Assembly: GCF_932294415.1 (NCBI RefSeq)
Contig: NC_065537.1
Span: forward strand, 51,070,302 to 51,134,301
Source of the DNA: Quercus robur
Taxonomy: Eukaryota > Streptophyta > Magnoliopsida > Fagales > Fagaceae
Reading direction: 5' to 3'
Length of the DNA: 64,000 nucleotides
The notes below the pieces were generated by a model. That model worked only from the letters and a program-made list of their open reading frames with translations, was not told the DNA's origin and ran no database searches. The translations under genes and the position numbers were made by a program. Below are positions 43,614 to 55,429 of the stretch, piece after piece. The first letter of the stretch is position 1. The number at the start of each line of letters is the position of its first letter.

Positions 43614-44378
43614 ATGCAGAAGGAGATTAATCACCTAAAGAGGAGCTTGCGCCATGAACGGCGAAAGCGAGCTCCATCTCATTCTGACTTCTCTTCTGAT
43701 GGTGAAGAGGATTGTAGCTATAGGCACAGATCAAGGACTCTTCCTAGCGAGTCTTTCTCATTTGATAAGGACTATCATCATAAACGCTCCTCAGTAGGCC
43801 TGGGAAATGACGCTATGAGTAAAGCACTTAACCAAATTTCCAGGTCACCTTTCATGTGTTGGATCGAGGGAGGGAGACTTCCTCGGCGGTTCACTCAGCT
43901 TACATTTACTATGTATAATGGTAGAACAAACCATGTGGAGCATGCCAGCCACTTCAATCAAAGAAAGGTTGTGCACTCCAAGAACGAGGCCTTGATGTGC
44001 AAAGTATTCCCATCCAATTTGGGTCCTATGGCGATGAGGTGGTTTGATGGTTTGAGGGCAGGTCCCATTGATTCCTTCAAGGAACTCACTCAGGTATTTG
44101 GATCCCACTTTATTATGTGCAGCAGGGTTCCTCGGCCCTTAGCTTCCTTGTTTTCTTTGTCCATGGGAGAAGGAGAAACCCTGAAAACATATTCAGACAG
44201 ATATTGGGAGATGTTCAACGAGATAGATGGTGATTTTAACGATGTAGCCATCAGCATATTCAAGCTCAGCCTACTTGCCAAGCATGGGTTAAGGAAATCT
44301 TTGACTGGGAAACCTGTTACAATTGTACGCCAGCTCATGGATCGAATTGACAAGTACAAGAGGGTTGAAGAGGACTAG
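43614..44378 (+). pseudogene. Gypsy gag
   Basis: A 254-codon open piece with a charged N-terminus, then the retrotransposon gag core: FTQLTFTMYNGRTNHVEHASHFNQ, ALMCKVFPSNLGPMAMRWFDGL, SFKELTQVFGSHFI and SLSMGEGETLKTYSDRYW. The usual fold of plant gypsy gag is complete to about residue 245. It ends at TAG 44,376; the rest of gag (44,379-45,010) survives only as shifted pieces, including an ERGHTTEDC knuckle-like segment near 44,640. Confidence 0.85.
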
Positions 44379-45017
44379 CAGCAAGGCAAGGGAAAGGGAA
44401 GATTATCCCTCAGGAAGGGAGGGATTTCAGGTCAAATCACTACCACAATAATAGAACCCGAAAGGATTTTGCTGGGCAGTCTAAGCTGGCAGCTCCTCAA
44501 GTGGTGAACACTGTATTCAGAGAACCGGTGTATCAAGTTTTGGAGAAGATCAAGAATGAACCATACTTTAGATGGCTGAACAAGATGAGTGGAAACCCAT
44601 TGAGGCGCAACCAAAGCCTTCATTGACTGTACCACCAAGAGCGGGGACATACCACCGAGGACTGTTGAATGTTGTGGAACCATCTGGAGCAAGTGGTCAA
44701 AGAGGGGAGGTTGCAACATTTTCTATATCGACCCAACGGTAAGGAGACCAGTTAAGGATACGGGCTTAGGGGAATGCTCCTCCAAGGCCCCCGTTAGGTA
44801 CAATCAATGTCATTTTTACTGTACTTGGGAGAATTGGTTCTCGCCCTTCCAGGATGATGTTTATAGCTAGATCACCAGCCGAGGACTTCAACTCTGAGCC
44901 GAAGAGAGCTAGATTGGAAATTTGACCTTCGTTGAGTTTCTCGGGCGAAGACAAGATTGGAACCATCCAACTACATGATGACGCTTTGGTGGTCACCCTC
45001 AGAATAGGGAGTATGAT

Positions 45018-45440
45018 GTGAAGAGGGTAATGGTGGACCAGGAAAGTTGTGCAGAGATCATGTACCCTAACTTGTATAGAAGACTGAACTTAAAACCTGA
45101 AGACCTGACAGCCTACGATTCACCTTTGGTAAGTTTTGATGGGAAGCTTGTTACCCCAAAGGGCCAGATTAGGTTGCCCGTACAGGCCGGCTCAAAGGTA
45201 GTGAAAGTGGACTTCATAGTGGTGGATGCATACTCCCCCTACATGGCCATTGTGGCCAGACCTTGGCTTTATACCCTGAGTGCTATTTCTTTAACTCTGC
45301 ATCAGAAGGTGAAGTATCTATCAGGAGACCGGATTGAGGAGCTAGTAGGGAACCAATCCATGGCTAGGCAGTGCCTCGTGTCTGCGATTTTGCATCAGCC
45401 AACGGCTGAGTCCTCAGCCTCAGTTATGGAAGGCTTATAG
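45018..45440 (+). pseudogene. Gypsy aspartic protease region
   Basis: A 140-codon piece beginning KRVMVDQESCAEIMYPNLYRRL. The active-site triad, normally D-(Q/S)-G-S in this family, reads DQES here, so the catalytic Gly is replaced. Downstream strands (VSFDGKLVTPKGQIRLPVQ, VDFIVVDAYSPYMAIVARPWL) are well kept. Confidence 0.8.
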
Positions 45441-45581
45441 CAGCCAAAGTCTTCGGAATTACCTGCAAAGGGGTCAATTGTGGAGGCAAAATGTGAGGAT
45501 TTAGAGAAATTTGCTGTAGGTGATGATCCGGAAAAGTTTTTTCAAGTCGGAGCTTAGCTACCACCTCAGGAGAAAGAGGAG

Positions 45582-46860
45582 TTGGTGGTACTTCTCAAAA
45601 GGAACGTTGATATATTCGCTTGGAATGCTTATAAAGCTCCGGGGGTGGATCCGAGCTTCATTTGCCATCATCTAAATGTTAGTCCATCTGTTATCCCTAG
45701 GAAGCAACCACCTCGGCGTTCGTCCAAGGAACACTCTGATGCTGTCAAGGACGAGGTGATGAAACTTAAGTAGGCTGGGGCTATTAAAGAGGTTTTTTAC
45801 CCTGAATAGCTGGCTAACACCGTAGTGGTAAAGAAGAAGACTGGGAAATGGTGCGTATGTGTAGATTTCACAGACTTGAACAAAGCCTGCCCAAAAGACC
45901 CTTTCCGTATGCCTTGAATTGATCAGTTGGTGGACGCAACGGTAGGCTATCCTCGGATGAGTTTTCTGGATACCTTTCAAGGGTACTATCAGATACCTTT
46001 AGCTTTGGACGACCAAGAGAGGACAGCTTTTGTTACTCTTATTGGAAATTACCATTATAAGGTGATGGCCTTTGGTTTGAAGAATGCAAGGGCTACTTAC
46101 CAGAGGATGATGACCGGGATGTTTGAGCCATAGTTAGGAAAAAATATTGAAATTTATATCGATGATATGGTGGTAAAGAGCAAGGCAGAGTCTGAGTATG
46201 TTAATGAACTCGGAAGTATCTTTGCTATCTTGAGGAAACATAAGCTATGACTTAATGCTTTCAAGTGTTCTTTTGGCGTTGGATCCGAGAAGTTCTTAGG
46301 CTACATGGTCACACACCACGGAATAGAAGTCAATCCCGATCAGATTAAGGCGATCAACAATCTGCAACCACCTCAGAATCCCAAAGAGGTCTAGAAGCTT
46401 ACAGGTATGACCGCTGCTCTAAATCGATTCATCTCTCGGTTAGCAGACAGGTGTAGACCTTTCTTTCAATTGTTGAACAAGTGGAATGGGTTTGAGTGAA
46501 CCGAGGAGTGTGTTCTGGCTTTCCAACAATTGAAAGAATATCTGTCTCGACCACCCATCATGTTCAGACCCGAGGTGGATGAGGTTTTGTTTGCCTACAT
46601 CACGGTGGCCTCCCATGCGGTGAGTTTGGTGCTAATACAGGTTGATAGTGGTGTACAGAGGCCAATTTATTATGTGAGCAAGTCACTACATGAAGCTGAG
46701 GTCCAATACTTACCACTTGAGAAGACCATTCTGGCAGTGATGCATGGTACACGTAAGCTCCCCCATTATTTCCAATCATACATGGTCGTTGTTTTGACCC
46801 AGCTTCCACTTAGATCTCTACTTCGGAGTGCTGACTACACTAGGAGAATTGCAAAATGGG
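45582..46860 (+). pseudogene. Gypsy reverse transcriptase and first RNase H, disrupted
   Basis: Collinear pieces: FAWNAYKAPGVDPSFICHHLNV, KKKTGKWCVCVDFTDLNKACPKDPF, SFLDTFQGYYQIPLA (first catalytic Asp), MAFGLKNARATYQRMM, IEIYIDDMVVKSK (YIDD polymerase box) and KCSFGVGSEKFLGYMV. Then the gypsy RNase H start LFAYITVASHAVSLVLIQ and RPIYYVSKSLHEAEVQYLPLEK. Roughly seven in-frame stops interrupt it, nearly all explained by a single C-to-T or G-to-A change in Gln, Arg or Trp codons. Confidence 0.87.
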
Positions 46861-46979
46861 ATACGATCGGCTTTTGATATCAAATATATGCCTCATACCT
46901 CTGTCAAGGGTCAGGTCCTCACCGATCTGGTGGCTGAGTTTGTCGAGATCCCATCAGAAGATAGATTAAGAAAGCAAAA

Positions 46980-47260
46980 CATGGATGAAAAATTGGTTGG
47001 TGTAATCTCCTTGCAAGAGCCCTTGTCCTGGAAGGTCTACGTTGATGGTGCGGCTAATCACAAAGGATCTGGGGTGGGGCTAGTTCTGGTATCCCCAAAG
47101 AAAATCACAATTGAGAAATCCTTGAGATTGGGATTCTCGACTACAAATAATGAGGCCGAGTGCGAAGCTCTGTTGCTAAGGATGACCATGGTTCAAAAAA
47201 TGGCTGGAAAAGCAATGGAGAAATTCTCTAACTCAAGGCTGGTTGTAGGCCAAGTCTAGG
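46980..47260 (+). pseudogene. Second (archaeal-type) RNase H of gypsy element
   Basis: After the pol RNase H a separate domain reads WKVYVDGAANHKGSGVGLVLVSP...TTNNEAECEALL. The Asp in YVDGAA and the Glu in NNEAECEAL are the expected metal ligands. An additional RNase H in this position is known from Tat-lineage elements. It continues with SRLVVGQV and then a TAG where a Gln is expected. Confidence 0.8.
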
Positions 47261-47286
47261 GAGAGCTGGAAGTAAGAGATCCTAGA

Positions 47287-48730
47287 ATGCAGGAATATTT
47301 GAACCAGGTTAGACACTTACAGTCTAAATTTGAGTCTTTTATTTTATCACAAGTTCCTAGAAGTAGAAATGCACATGCGGACTCTCTCACCATACTAGCA
47401 ACCTCCTCGGCACAGAGCTTACCTCAGGTAATCCTTGTGGAGGACATGTGCAAACCCTCCGACGTGGGAATGAATGTGGTTCATGTTCACCAAATAAGGG
47501 TAGGGCCTAGTTAGATGGACCCTATTATGCTATTCCTTAAAGAAGATGTCTTGCCTGAAAGAAAGTCTAAGGTCGACAAGATACGAAGAAAAGCTCCTCA
47601 GTTTTGGCTGTCTGTAGACCAAAAGTTGTATAAAAGATCCTTCTCTGGCCCATACTTATTATGCGTACACCCTGAAGCAGTTGAGCTGCTCCTAGAAGAA
47701 TTACATGAAGAGATTTGTGGAAGCCACACGGGGGGCAGATCTTTATCTTACAGGGCCTTCACACAAGGTTATTGGTGGCCGAATATGAAGAAAGAAGCAC
47801 AGGAATATATGAAGAAGTGCGACCAATGCCAAATATTTGCGCCAAATATCCATCAACTAGGAGGAGTATTCAATCCTCTATCCAGCCCTTGGCCTTTTGC
47901 TCAATGAGGGTTGGATATTATAGGCCTTTTCCCAAAGGCAGCAGGGAATAAGAGGTATTTGTTGGTCAGCATAGACTACTTCAAGCTAAACCACTAGCAA
48001 ATATCAAGGACATGGATGCCAAAAGGTTTGTCTGGAAAAATATTGTCACACGATTTGGAATCCCCCACACCCTCATCTTGAACAATGGACTTCAATTTGA
48101 TAGTAAAGCCTTCAGAAGATACTATTGTGATCTGGGAATAAAGAACATGTATTCCACTCCGGCCTATCCACAAGGGAAAGGACAAGCCGAGGCTGTCAAT
48201 AAGGTCATAGTAAGTGGACTTAAAAAGAGATTGGACGACACAAAGGGAAAGTGGGTGGAAGAGTTGCCACACGTCCTTTGGACATACCAGACTACCCCTA
48301 GTAGGTCCACTAGGGAAACGCCATTTTCAATGACTTATGGGGCCAAGGTTGTTATTCCTTTGGAAATTAGATTTCCTACACTAAGAACAAGTTCTTTTAC
48401 TCTGAGCAGCAACGATGAGCTATTGGAGAAAAGCTTAGACTTAATTGAAGAGCGTAGAGAAAATGCTTGGTCCAATTGGTCTACTACCAACACAAGCTCA
48501 AGCAGGGGTATGATGCCAACGTGAAGCTAAAACTACTAATAGTTGGAGACTTGGTTTTAAGAAAGGTTATAGGAACTGCAAAGAACCCAGCATGGGAAAA
48601 TTGGGTCCCAACTGGGAAGGGTCATATCGTATCACCTTGGTGGCCGAAATAGGTGCGTATTATCTTAAGGATCTAAAGGAAAAAGCTGTACCACGTCCCT
48701 GGAATGTACATAATCTTAGAAGATATTATT
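47287..48730 (+). pseudogene. Gypsy integrase, catalytic Asp lost
   Basis: The H2C2 zinc region is intact: HEEICGSHTGGRSLSYRAFTQGYWWPNMKKEAQEYMKKCDQC, around 47,705-47,832. The first part of the catalytic core is damaged by a shift around 47,905-47,990. In the second part LILNNGLQFDSKAF has Asn where the catalytic Asp is expected, and FGIPHTLI and AYPQGKGQAEAVNK are kept. The C-terminus runs in shifted frames to about 48,730. The element could not integrate by itself. Confidence 0.85.
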
Positions 48731-48798
48731 ATTAATGAAGGTTTTCTTCACCCTATTTGGGTTTATTATGTTACATGTCATGCATTTTTGCAATCTAT

Positions 48799-49528
48799 CT
48801 AAGTATCAAATAGAACCTTGGTCATGTCTGGCTCCTTGAACCACATACCTTAGGTAAATTGATATCCTTTAATCACTGTCCTAGGTATTAGATAGAACCT
48901 TAGCTATACCTGGCTCCTCGGACCAAATGCTTTGGGAAAATTAATACTCCCTAGCATCTATCTAAGTATTAAACAAAATCTTAGCTATGCTTGGCTCCTC
49001 GAACCACATGCTTTGGGAAAATTAATACTCCCTGACATCTATCTAAGTATTAAATAGAACCTTAGCTATGTCTGGCTCCTCGGACCACATGTTTTGAGAA
49101 AATTAGTACTCCTTGACATCTGTCTAAGTATCAAACAGAACATTGGTCATGCTTGGCTCCTCGGACCACATATCTTGGGTAAATTGATATCTTTTAATCA
49201 CTGTTCTAGGTATTAAACAAAACCTTAGCTATGTTTGGATCCTTGGACCACATGCTTTGGGAAAATTAATACTCCTTGACATCTATTTAATTATCAAACG
49301 GAACCTTGGTCATGCCTGGCTCCTCGAACCACATACCTTGGGTAAATTGATACCTTTTAATCACTGTTCTAGGTATTAAACAGAACCTTAGCTATGCTTG
49401 GATCCTCAGACCACATGCTTTGGGAAAATTAATACTCCTTGACATCTATCTAAGTATCAAACAGAACCTTAACTATTCCTGGCTCCTCGGACTACGTGCT
49501 TTGGATAAATCATTGTCTCTTAATCACC
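48799..49528 (+). repeat. Nine-copy 81-bp tandem array in the gypsy 3' region
   Basis: Nine head-to-tail units of 80-82 bp (730 bp in total). Each starts CTA(A/G)GTATTAAACAGAACC and contains a GGCTCCTCGGACCACAT-like core. There are two unit types. Type A has TTGGTCATG, then GGGTAAATTGATA and TTTAATCACTGTT. Type B has TTAGCTATG, then GGGAAAATTAATACTCC and GACATCTAT. Reading left to right the order is A B B B A B A B, then a diverged unit. The array lies between integrase and the antisense ORF and has no open frame. Confidence 0.93.
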
Positions 49529-50143
49529 AATACTTCCTATCATTTTTGATAAATGTCCAGGCAAAGCCTCAGTTCATCCCACATACTTAAGGTAAAACAA
49601 GTATCTCTTATTAATTACCAGAATGTTAAATGTGACCAGTTTCTCTAAACAACAAAGATCTTCATGGTCGTAACAAACTCAAGTGGATGCTCATAAGCAT
49701 CTCTTAAAACATTTACAGGCTTACTTGTATTTGTTCAAGAGTTGATTAACCTTTTGCTCCTTTAAAATCACCAATAAGCAAGGAGCAGAGTAAATTTAAA
49801 CCTGTATACAAGTTATATTACAGTATATGTTCTTGAAGTTGAAATTATACCTTGCCAAGATGGTGGACTTAGTAAAGTTCACTTATTTTTGCTGCTAATT
49901 GTATGAAGTGGGATAAAATTTTTATTACTTAAATAGATTAATGGGAGAAGTTTTACCTCATTACTATGTTCATTAAGTGTTAGATAAGAAGGAAATCATA
50001 TCAACTTCAATGTGTGAATCACAAGAAGAGAGAAAATACCCATAACATTCATTAATAAAAGCCTTAAAATGAGGTAGACCAAATACAAAGAGGCAAGTTG
50101 ATTACAAATAGTAAAAAAAAAAAAAAAAAAAAAAAGGTGCAAC
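49529..50143. other. Non-coding gypsy 3' region
   Basis: No gene is seen. It contains a short further degenerate stretch after the 81-bp array, AT-rich filler and an A-run of 23 at about 50,113-50,135. Confidence 0.6.
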
Positions 50144-52722
50144 CTATTGCTTCATTTTTATTACAAGTTTTTCTTTCGGATTCTTGGGAGGTTGGGTATC
50201 TGCTGCCGTGGTGGACACCTGGGCCTTGTCCTTGGGATCCTCTTTTGGGGGTATGGCGAGAGTTGCCAACACCAACTCCATGTTTTAAGAAGTTTCTTTT
50301 TCCTTAGAGAGATATTTTGGAGCGATTGGAGGTAGGTCAGCACCTTGGACTACTTCTTTATTGACATCCCCTGCTTTAGTAGTGTCTTTGGCCTGCTTTA
50401 CCACCTTTGAAGAAGTGTTGGTTGCAGGAGGAGCTTTGGGTGGGTTGCCTCATATTTCACCTGCCTTCGAGGATGCTGGGTCGACCTTAGAGTGCAAACG
50501 GCTTGAAGGGCGTATGGCTGGGGGGTAATAGACACTTTTTGCTTTCCTGAGCACAGAAGAAGCCTCAACCCTGGCTTGGTTGAGGGATTCATCCTATACC
50601 GGAGCATAGTAAGTCCTACATACAGCAAGTACCTGGGCCCTAAGGGCGTCCTCGGTCTCGGCCACCCCAACATCGTAGCCATGCTGCTCTGTTTCCTCCT
50701 TGGTTTTCTCTGTCCCCTCTTTGGCCTTCTCAGCTACAGCTTTGGCATTCTCGACCTCCTCCAATTTCTTCTTCAGTGCAACAATTTGAGTTTTGGAGGC
50801 AGCTAGCTGATCCTCAGCATTGCGGAGCAGCAGCCTTTAGCTCTCAACTTACTTCTCAATATTCTCAAGAGCAGCTACTGCATATTTTCTCTCATTCTCC
50901 TCCTCCTGCAACCTCTTTTTGAGCTCTTGGATGCTCCTCTCGGCCACGTTAAAGGCCTCCACGGTGGCATTACGCCTCCCTTCCTCCTACTTCATTTGCT
51001 AATGGCAATAATTGGTCATCTCTTCTGCCCGGAAGGAGGCTTGAACAGCCTGCCAAGGAAAGAAAGAAAGATTAGAAAAATAAAATGAGGAAAGTGATTA
51101 GAGAGAAGAAAAAATGGCTAAGTCATACCATGGCTAGATATCTCTTGAGGCTAAGGAAAACCTCATGCCTCCTTATGGACCACAGCTCGACCATGTCCCC
51201 GAGGAGCATAGAGCCTGTTCCACCGCATTGGCCACATAGTCGGTTTTTCCTCCTTGGAAGTCCTTAATAGAGGTATTGGCTAGTAGAGGGGTCCTATCCA
51301 GCATTGGCGTGGGAAGCCAGGCTGAAGGCTCGACCTGAATGTCGCCTCTTCTCTCGACACCCTTCCGCCCTACCTTGGCCAGCTTAGCCGCCCTCTGAGC
51401 CTCGTCCTCTTAGAGGGGTGGGATTTACTTGTGCTCATCACTTCCTTGCCTTTGCTCTCCGTCTTCCTTTTCAGGTCGGCAAGTCCAAGCTAGAGGGGCA
51501 AAGCAAGAGGGAGAGTGAAAGGCTTAGTCTAGGCTGCCTTCCCAAGTGTGTCCCTTCCCGGTTAGGACTTAATCAAGTCCAACAGACTAGACTTTGGTTT
51601 GTGTTGAATCCCCATCTTGTCAAGTGTTGGTGAGGATGGTGGGTGGAGATCAGGAATTGTAGTTTTCGGGGACAAAGCTTGGTTGAAAACTTCAAATTCG
51701 TCCTCAAAATCAAGTACTTCAACCACTTCTTCTTCTTTTGTGTTGGTGGGATGAGAAGAGGTGGCTGCTCCGATTGGCTGTTGTGGTGGCAAAGATACCT
51801 TTGGTATACCCTCAAAAATGGGCTCTGTAGCGAGCATGTCTGCACGTACGGGCTCTGTGATAAGCGTGCCTCCTAGAGCGGGAACACCTTCCGGGGGGAG
51901 AAAGTCGAGGATAGCTACGCTTATTCGATGAAGGCAGGGGTTGTTGGACTTTATGACACATTTAGGCACCTGAAAGCTAGACGAGATTGGCTTGTATCCC
52001 AGGATCATATGAGCCGCTCGTAATTGACCGTCTGTGTTCACAAACACCTCAGCCCTAAGGATTTTGTCTAGGCTATCCTCGTTAACCAAATTTAAGTTCA
52101 GCTCGGCAGTGTGTTTATCTGTAAAACCATCAAAGAAACAAAGTGCTGTTAAAATTAGGAACCGAATGGGTAAAAGAGAACTAGTTAATTAAAATAATCT
52201 TCCTAAGCCTAAGACCCCACCTAGTTGCCCCTCTCTCGTCGGGCAAGGAAGGCCATCATGCCACTCCCCTGACACGATCAAAAAATCTTTGTTCAGCCCT
52301 TTGTTAGATTCAGGGAGGCATTGGATGAGCCTAACCTCAGGATACCTTGATTTCAAGTAGTACTCCTGCCTCTTTAGATGGTGAAGGTTATAAACCTAGT
52401 TGACATCATGGTGGGTCAAACCTAAACCCATCTTTTCGTTAAGGGCATCTATGGAGCCTAGGATCCTAAACATATTAGGGGCACACTGAGTGGGAGCCAA
52501 CCTATGAGCTCTAAGGTAGTCTTTAGTAACTCCACCCATAAGGATTTTCATCCCTCATTCTATGAAGGCAATCATCGGGATCACTACCTTTCCCTCTTGC
52601 CTATCTTCATGCCACTGTCCCTCCTTACAGTATCTAATACCTACCCCTGAAGGGATCCTATACAAAGCTCTAAAGCTCTCTATCCCCTCCTCTGAGTCTA
52701 CCAGGCTTTTGAATCTATCCAT
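50144..52722 (-). pseudogene. Spliced antisense ORF of the gypsy element (Transposase_28-like plus coiled coil)
   Basis: A minus-strand gene opposite to pol. Exon 1 is 52,722-52,221 (MDRFKSLVDSEEG...; ends with DFLIVSGEWHDGLPCPTREG). Intron 1 is 52,220-52,119 (GT-AG, 102 bp). Exon 2 is 52,118-51,129. Intron 2 is 51,128-51,050 (GT-AG, 79 bp). Exon 3 is 51,049-50,144, ending at TAG. The N-terminal part resembles the 'putative gypsy type transposon' domain (PF04195). The middle is an acidic and basic linker, and exon 3 is a long coiled coil rich in Lys, Glu and Ala. Several stops (for example at FIE*GMK, DVN*VYN, DLIKS*) show decay. Antisense ORFs in this position are known for some Tat-lineage elements; their function is unclear. 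Plus-strand frames here are shadows. Confidence 0.78.
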
Positions 52723-53257
52723 TTCTAAAGATGTTTAAGAGAATTAAAAGATTGAGAAAAGAGAGTGGAGCTGAGGATAAGGAAATTATAGAGAAAAGAA
52801 AAGTATATTGAAAAACGAAAGGTAAAAGTTTGTGAAGACTTATAGAAAGAGAAGGAATATCCTCGAACTGGCCTTTTGTATTTGTGAAGGCATGAAAGAG
52901 TTAAGAGAGTTGACAGGTTCAGTGTATGTGCGCTAGAACGAAATGAATGTTAAGATGGGATGAGTGATTAATTTAAGGAGTATTTATACCAAGGAAAGAA
53001 AGCTGGGAGCAGGAAAATTCCCGCCCAATTCCAACGAAGTCCTCAATCGTTGGATTTGCATCACACCGTAGAACGTGGGGGACAATGAGCCGTAAGAATT
53101 TAATGAGGACATGTCTCAAATGCCGCAGCACTAGGAGCGTGCCTCGGGCAATTAAAAAGGCGTCTTCATAAACAAAGGTAGGATAAATTAAGCACAAAGC
53201 AAATATAGTGACATTGAAACCCTCCTTTCTTCCCGAGGAGCCAAAAAGAAGAATCAC

Positions 53258-53275
53258 GAGAGGCTATTGTAGGGA
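53258..53275 (+). promoter_or_regulatory. Presumed polypurine region of gypsy element
   Basis: The sequence just before the 3' LTR reads GAGAGGCTATTGTAGGGA. It is only partly purine-rich, so either the tract is mutated or the LTR starts a few bases earlier. Confidence 0.4.
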
Positions 53276-54082
53276 TGTTAGGCCCAGAGCTTCTTTATCC
53301 GTTTATATATTAGGCCCATGGCCCAATCCGAGGAAGAAGGTTTATCCGAAGATGAGATATCTTTGTTAGAAGAGACTGCGATAGTAAGTAGAGAGATCAG
53401 TCTTGGTCATAACAGTTCAAGGGGTGGGCCGAGGATAAACACATCCTTGGCTAACCAATGCCGAGGATCGAAGGGGTTATCAGTCGTCCCAGGTAACATC
53501 CAGGAGGTCCCATAGGTGCAGATATGTATTGCAGTGAGATTAGATTGGGAGAAGTCCTAAAAATATCTTAGGAGAAAGCTGCTGCATCCGTATTAAATGC
53601 ACTACAGCTAACTCTCTAGCCACATTAATGTGGAGGTGATGCTTGAACAGTGGATTTCATCCTTACAGCTACTACATAAGGACTTATGGGGACTGCTGAT
53701 GGGACAAGTATCCGCACTAACTATCTGGCATGCACGTGGAAGGTGGAGATGAAAAGGAAAGACAATATAAAAGAAGAAGGAGTGAGTGAGACAGGGAGAG
53801 GAGAAAGGAGAGCGAAAATTATTGTAGCATCTAGAACTGACTTTGTAATCAAACTTGAAAGAAATACGTAAGAACAGATCTCCTCGGACTTTGCCGAGGA
53901 CGATTTTCTTCATTACAAACCTGCTCATTCACATCTTCTTCTCCTTTAAACCTATTTTCTAGTTAGTTTAATTCATTAGAGCTCAGTTTTCCAACCCATT
54001 TCTCTACAAATTCATTGTTTTGGGCTTTTTGGACCTAAGTCTATTCATAGCTTGGGCTAGGATCACAAATCAGGTTCATACA
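53276..54082 (+). repeat. 3' LTR of gypsy element
   Basis: Begins TGTTAGGCCCAGAGC, ends CATACA, 807 bp. It is followed by AAAAATAAAATGTAG, which continues the arm-1 empty-site sequence. Confidence 0.88.
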
Positions 54083-55429
54083 AAAAATAAAATGTAGATT
54101 TAAGGTACCGATCCATATTGCCTTTCAAAGGGTAAAGAATGCTCTACCATCTTAGTTATATTTCCTTATTATTGTGGAATATAATATTTTTTTAATAATA
54201 ATATATTATTTTCAATAATATGAATTTAAGAAAAAAAAAATTATTTTATGGCATTTATTGTCACAACTAGAAATAATAAAATATTATTAAGATAAATTTA
54301 AAATAATAATAAAACTCTATTTTTAGTTTCATTAGTTTTTTGATAATTGAGGTTTAATTTGTTTATTTTTTTCATTTTTATACCATTGAAAAATTCATTA
54401 TTTATTTATTTATTTTTATCTCTAAACTGTTGAACTTATTTTATTTTTTGTTCTTGAACTTCATCAAAAGTTTATTTTTCGTCCATAAATTATTTTAAAA
54501 AATTGATTTTTCATTCCTAATTTAAGGATGAAAAAGATTTCAAAATTTTTTTTTTTAAGACTAAAACAAATTTTTAATAAAATTTAAGGATTAAAATAAT
54601 ATTGAAATATAACTTTATCTTATTTTATTTATATTATATAATATAAACTATTCATCAAAAGTAAAATAAGCTAACTAACCCATTAAGCATCTGCACAATT
54701 ACTATTTTTATTTTTCTTTCTGGATTTTTTGTACCACATGACCAATTTGCATACAGCACCCAAGAACGCTACCACTGTCCCTGCCGAGATCCCCGTCGTT
54801 GCTGTCATCGACAAACCCCCATTTGACGGTGGTGTTGGAGGTTGAGGTGGAGGTGGAGGTGGCGGTGGCAGAGTCGAATGCTGTGTCGCATAATTCCCAT
54901 TTGAGCATGGTGTCGAAGGCGGCTAGTATTTTCAATGTTTAGAAACTTTGATAATTTAATTTTACTTCTTTTTTGTTATGTGCATAGATAATTTGATAGT
55001 TACAATAAAGGAGAGCAGATTTGAAACCTAAATGTTTCCATTAAAACTAGGGACGGACCCAAGTAGGGGCTCATGCCCCCTTGGCCTAATTTTTTTTTTT
55101 TTTTTACTTACTATATTTTTCATCTATATATATATAGTCAAAGTTAAAAGAAAATTTAATTGGATTCTCAATTTTGTGCCAAGTGAATTATTGAATATAA
55201 AAATCGAAGAATTCAAATTCAATTAAATTCTAAATTAGATTTTAATTAGAGTCTAATTTTCCACCACTTGCCTATCTAAGTTTTTAATATTTGTGACAAA
55301 TGAATTATTGGGTGCATAATTTGAAAAATCTAAAACCAATTAAATTTTATATATATATATATAAGCTAATACTATACATAATTTGAACCTCTTCTAAAAA
55401 ATGTGTAATTTGAACTGTATAATTGTGAT
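54083..55429. other. Arm-2 intergenic with extra 565 bp
   Basis: 54,090-54,360 and 54,925-55,060 match arm 1. The stretch between them is absent from arm 1 and is T-rich at left. On the minus strand at 54,708-54,935 it contains a Ser/Thr-rich frame of 75 codons with (ACCTCC)n-like repeats, which I do not regard as a gene. From 55,075 on, the sequence is again absent from arm 1. Confidence 0.6.

Larger units (their letters stand above)
42582..54082 (+). mobile_element. Ty3-gypsy element, Tat-like, degenerate
   Basis: An 11.5-kb element with LTRs 42,582-43,389 and 53,276-54,082 (808 and 807 bp). The order is primer-binding site, gag, aspartic protease, reverse transcriptase, RNase H, a second RNase H, integrase, 81-bp tandem array, antisense ORF and 3' LTR. 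The extra RNase H before integrase and an antisense ORF between pol and the 3' LTR are features described for the Tat lineage (Retand/Grande/Ogre group). Many stops; the integrase also lacks a catalytic Asp. The left boundary is ambiguous by about 8 bp because GTAGGGA precedes TGTT at both LTRs. Arm 1 near 4,580 shows the empty site. Confidence 0.9.

Noticed and set aside
48799..49528. 81-bp array as a CRISPR-like repeat
   Set aside because: Units are contiguous with no unique spacers, and the context is a plant retrotransposon.
50098..51876. Plus-strand frames in 50.1-51.9 kb as gypsy ORFs
   Set aside because: They are shadows of the minus-strand antisense gene with its domain and splice sites; the plus-strand translations show no domain.
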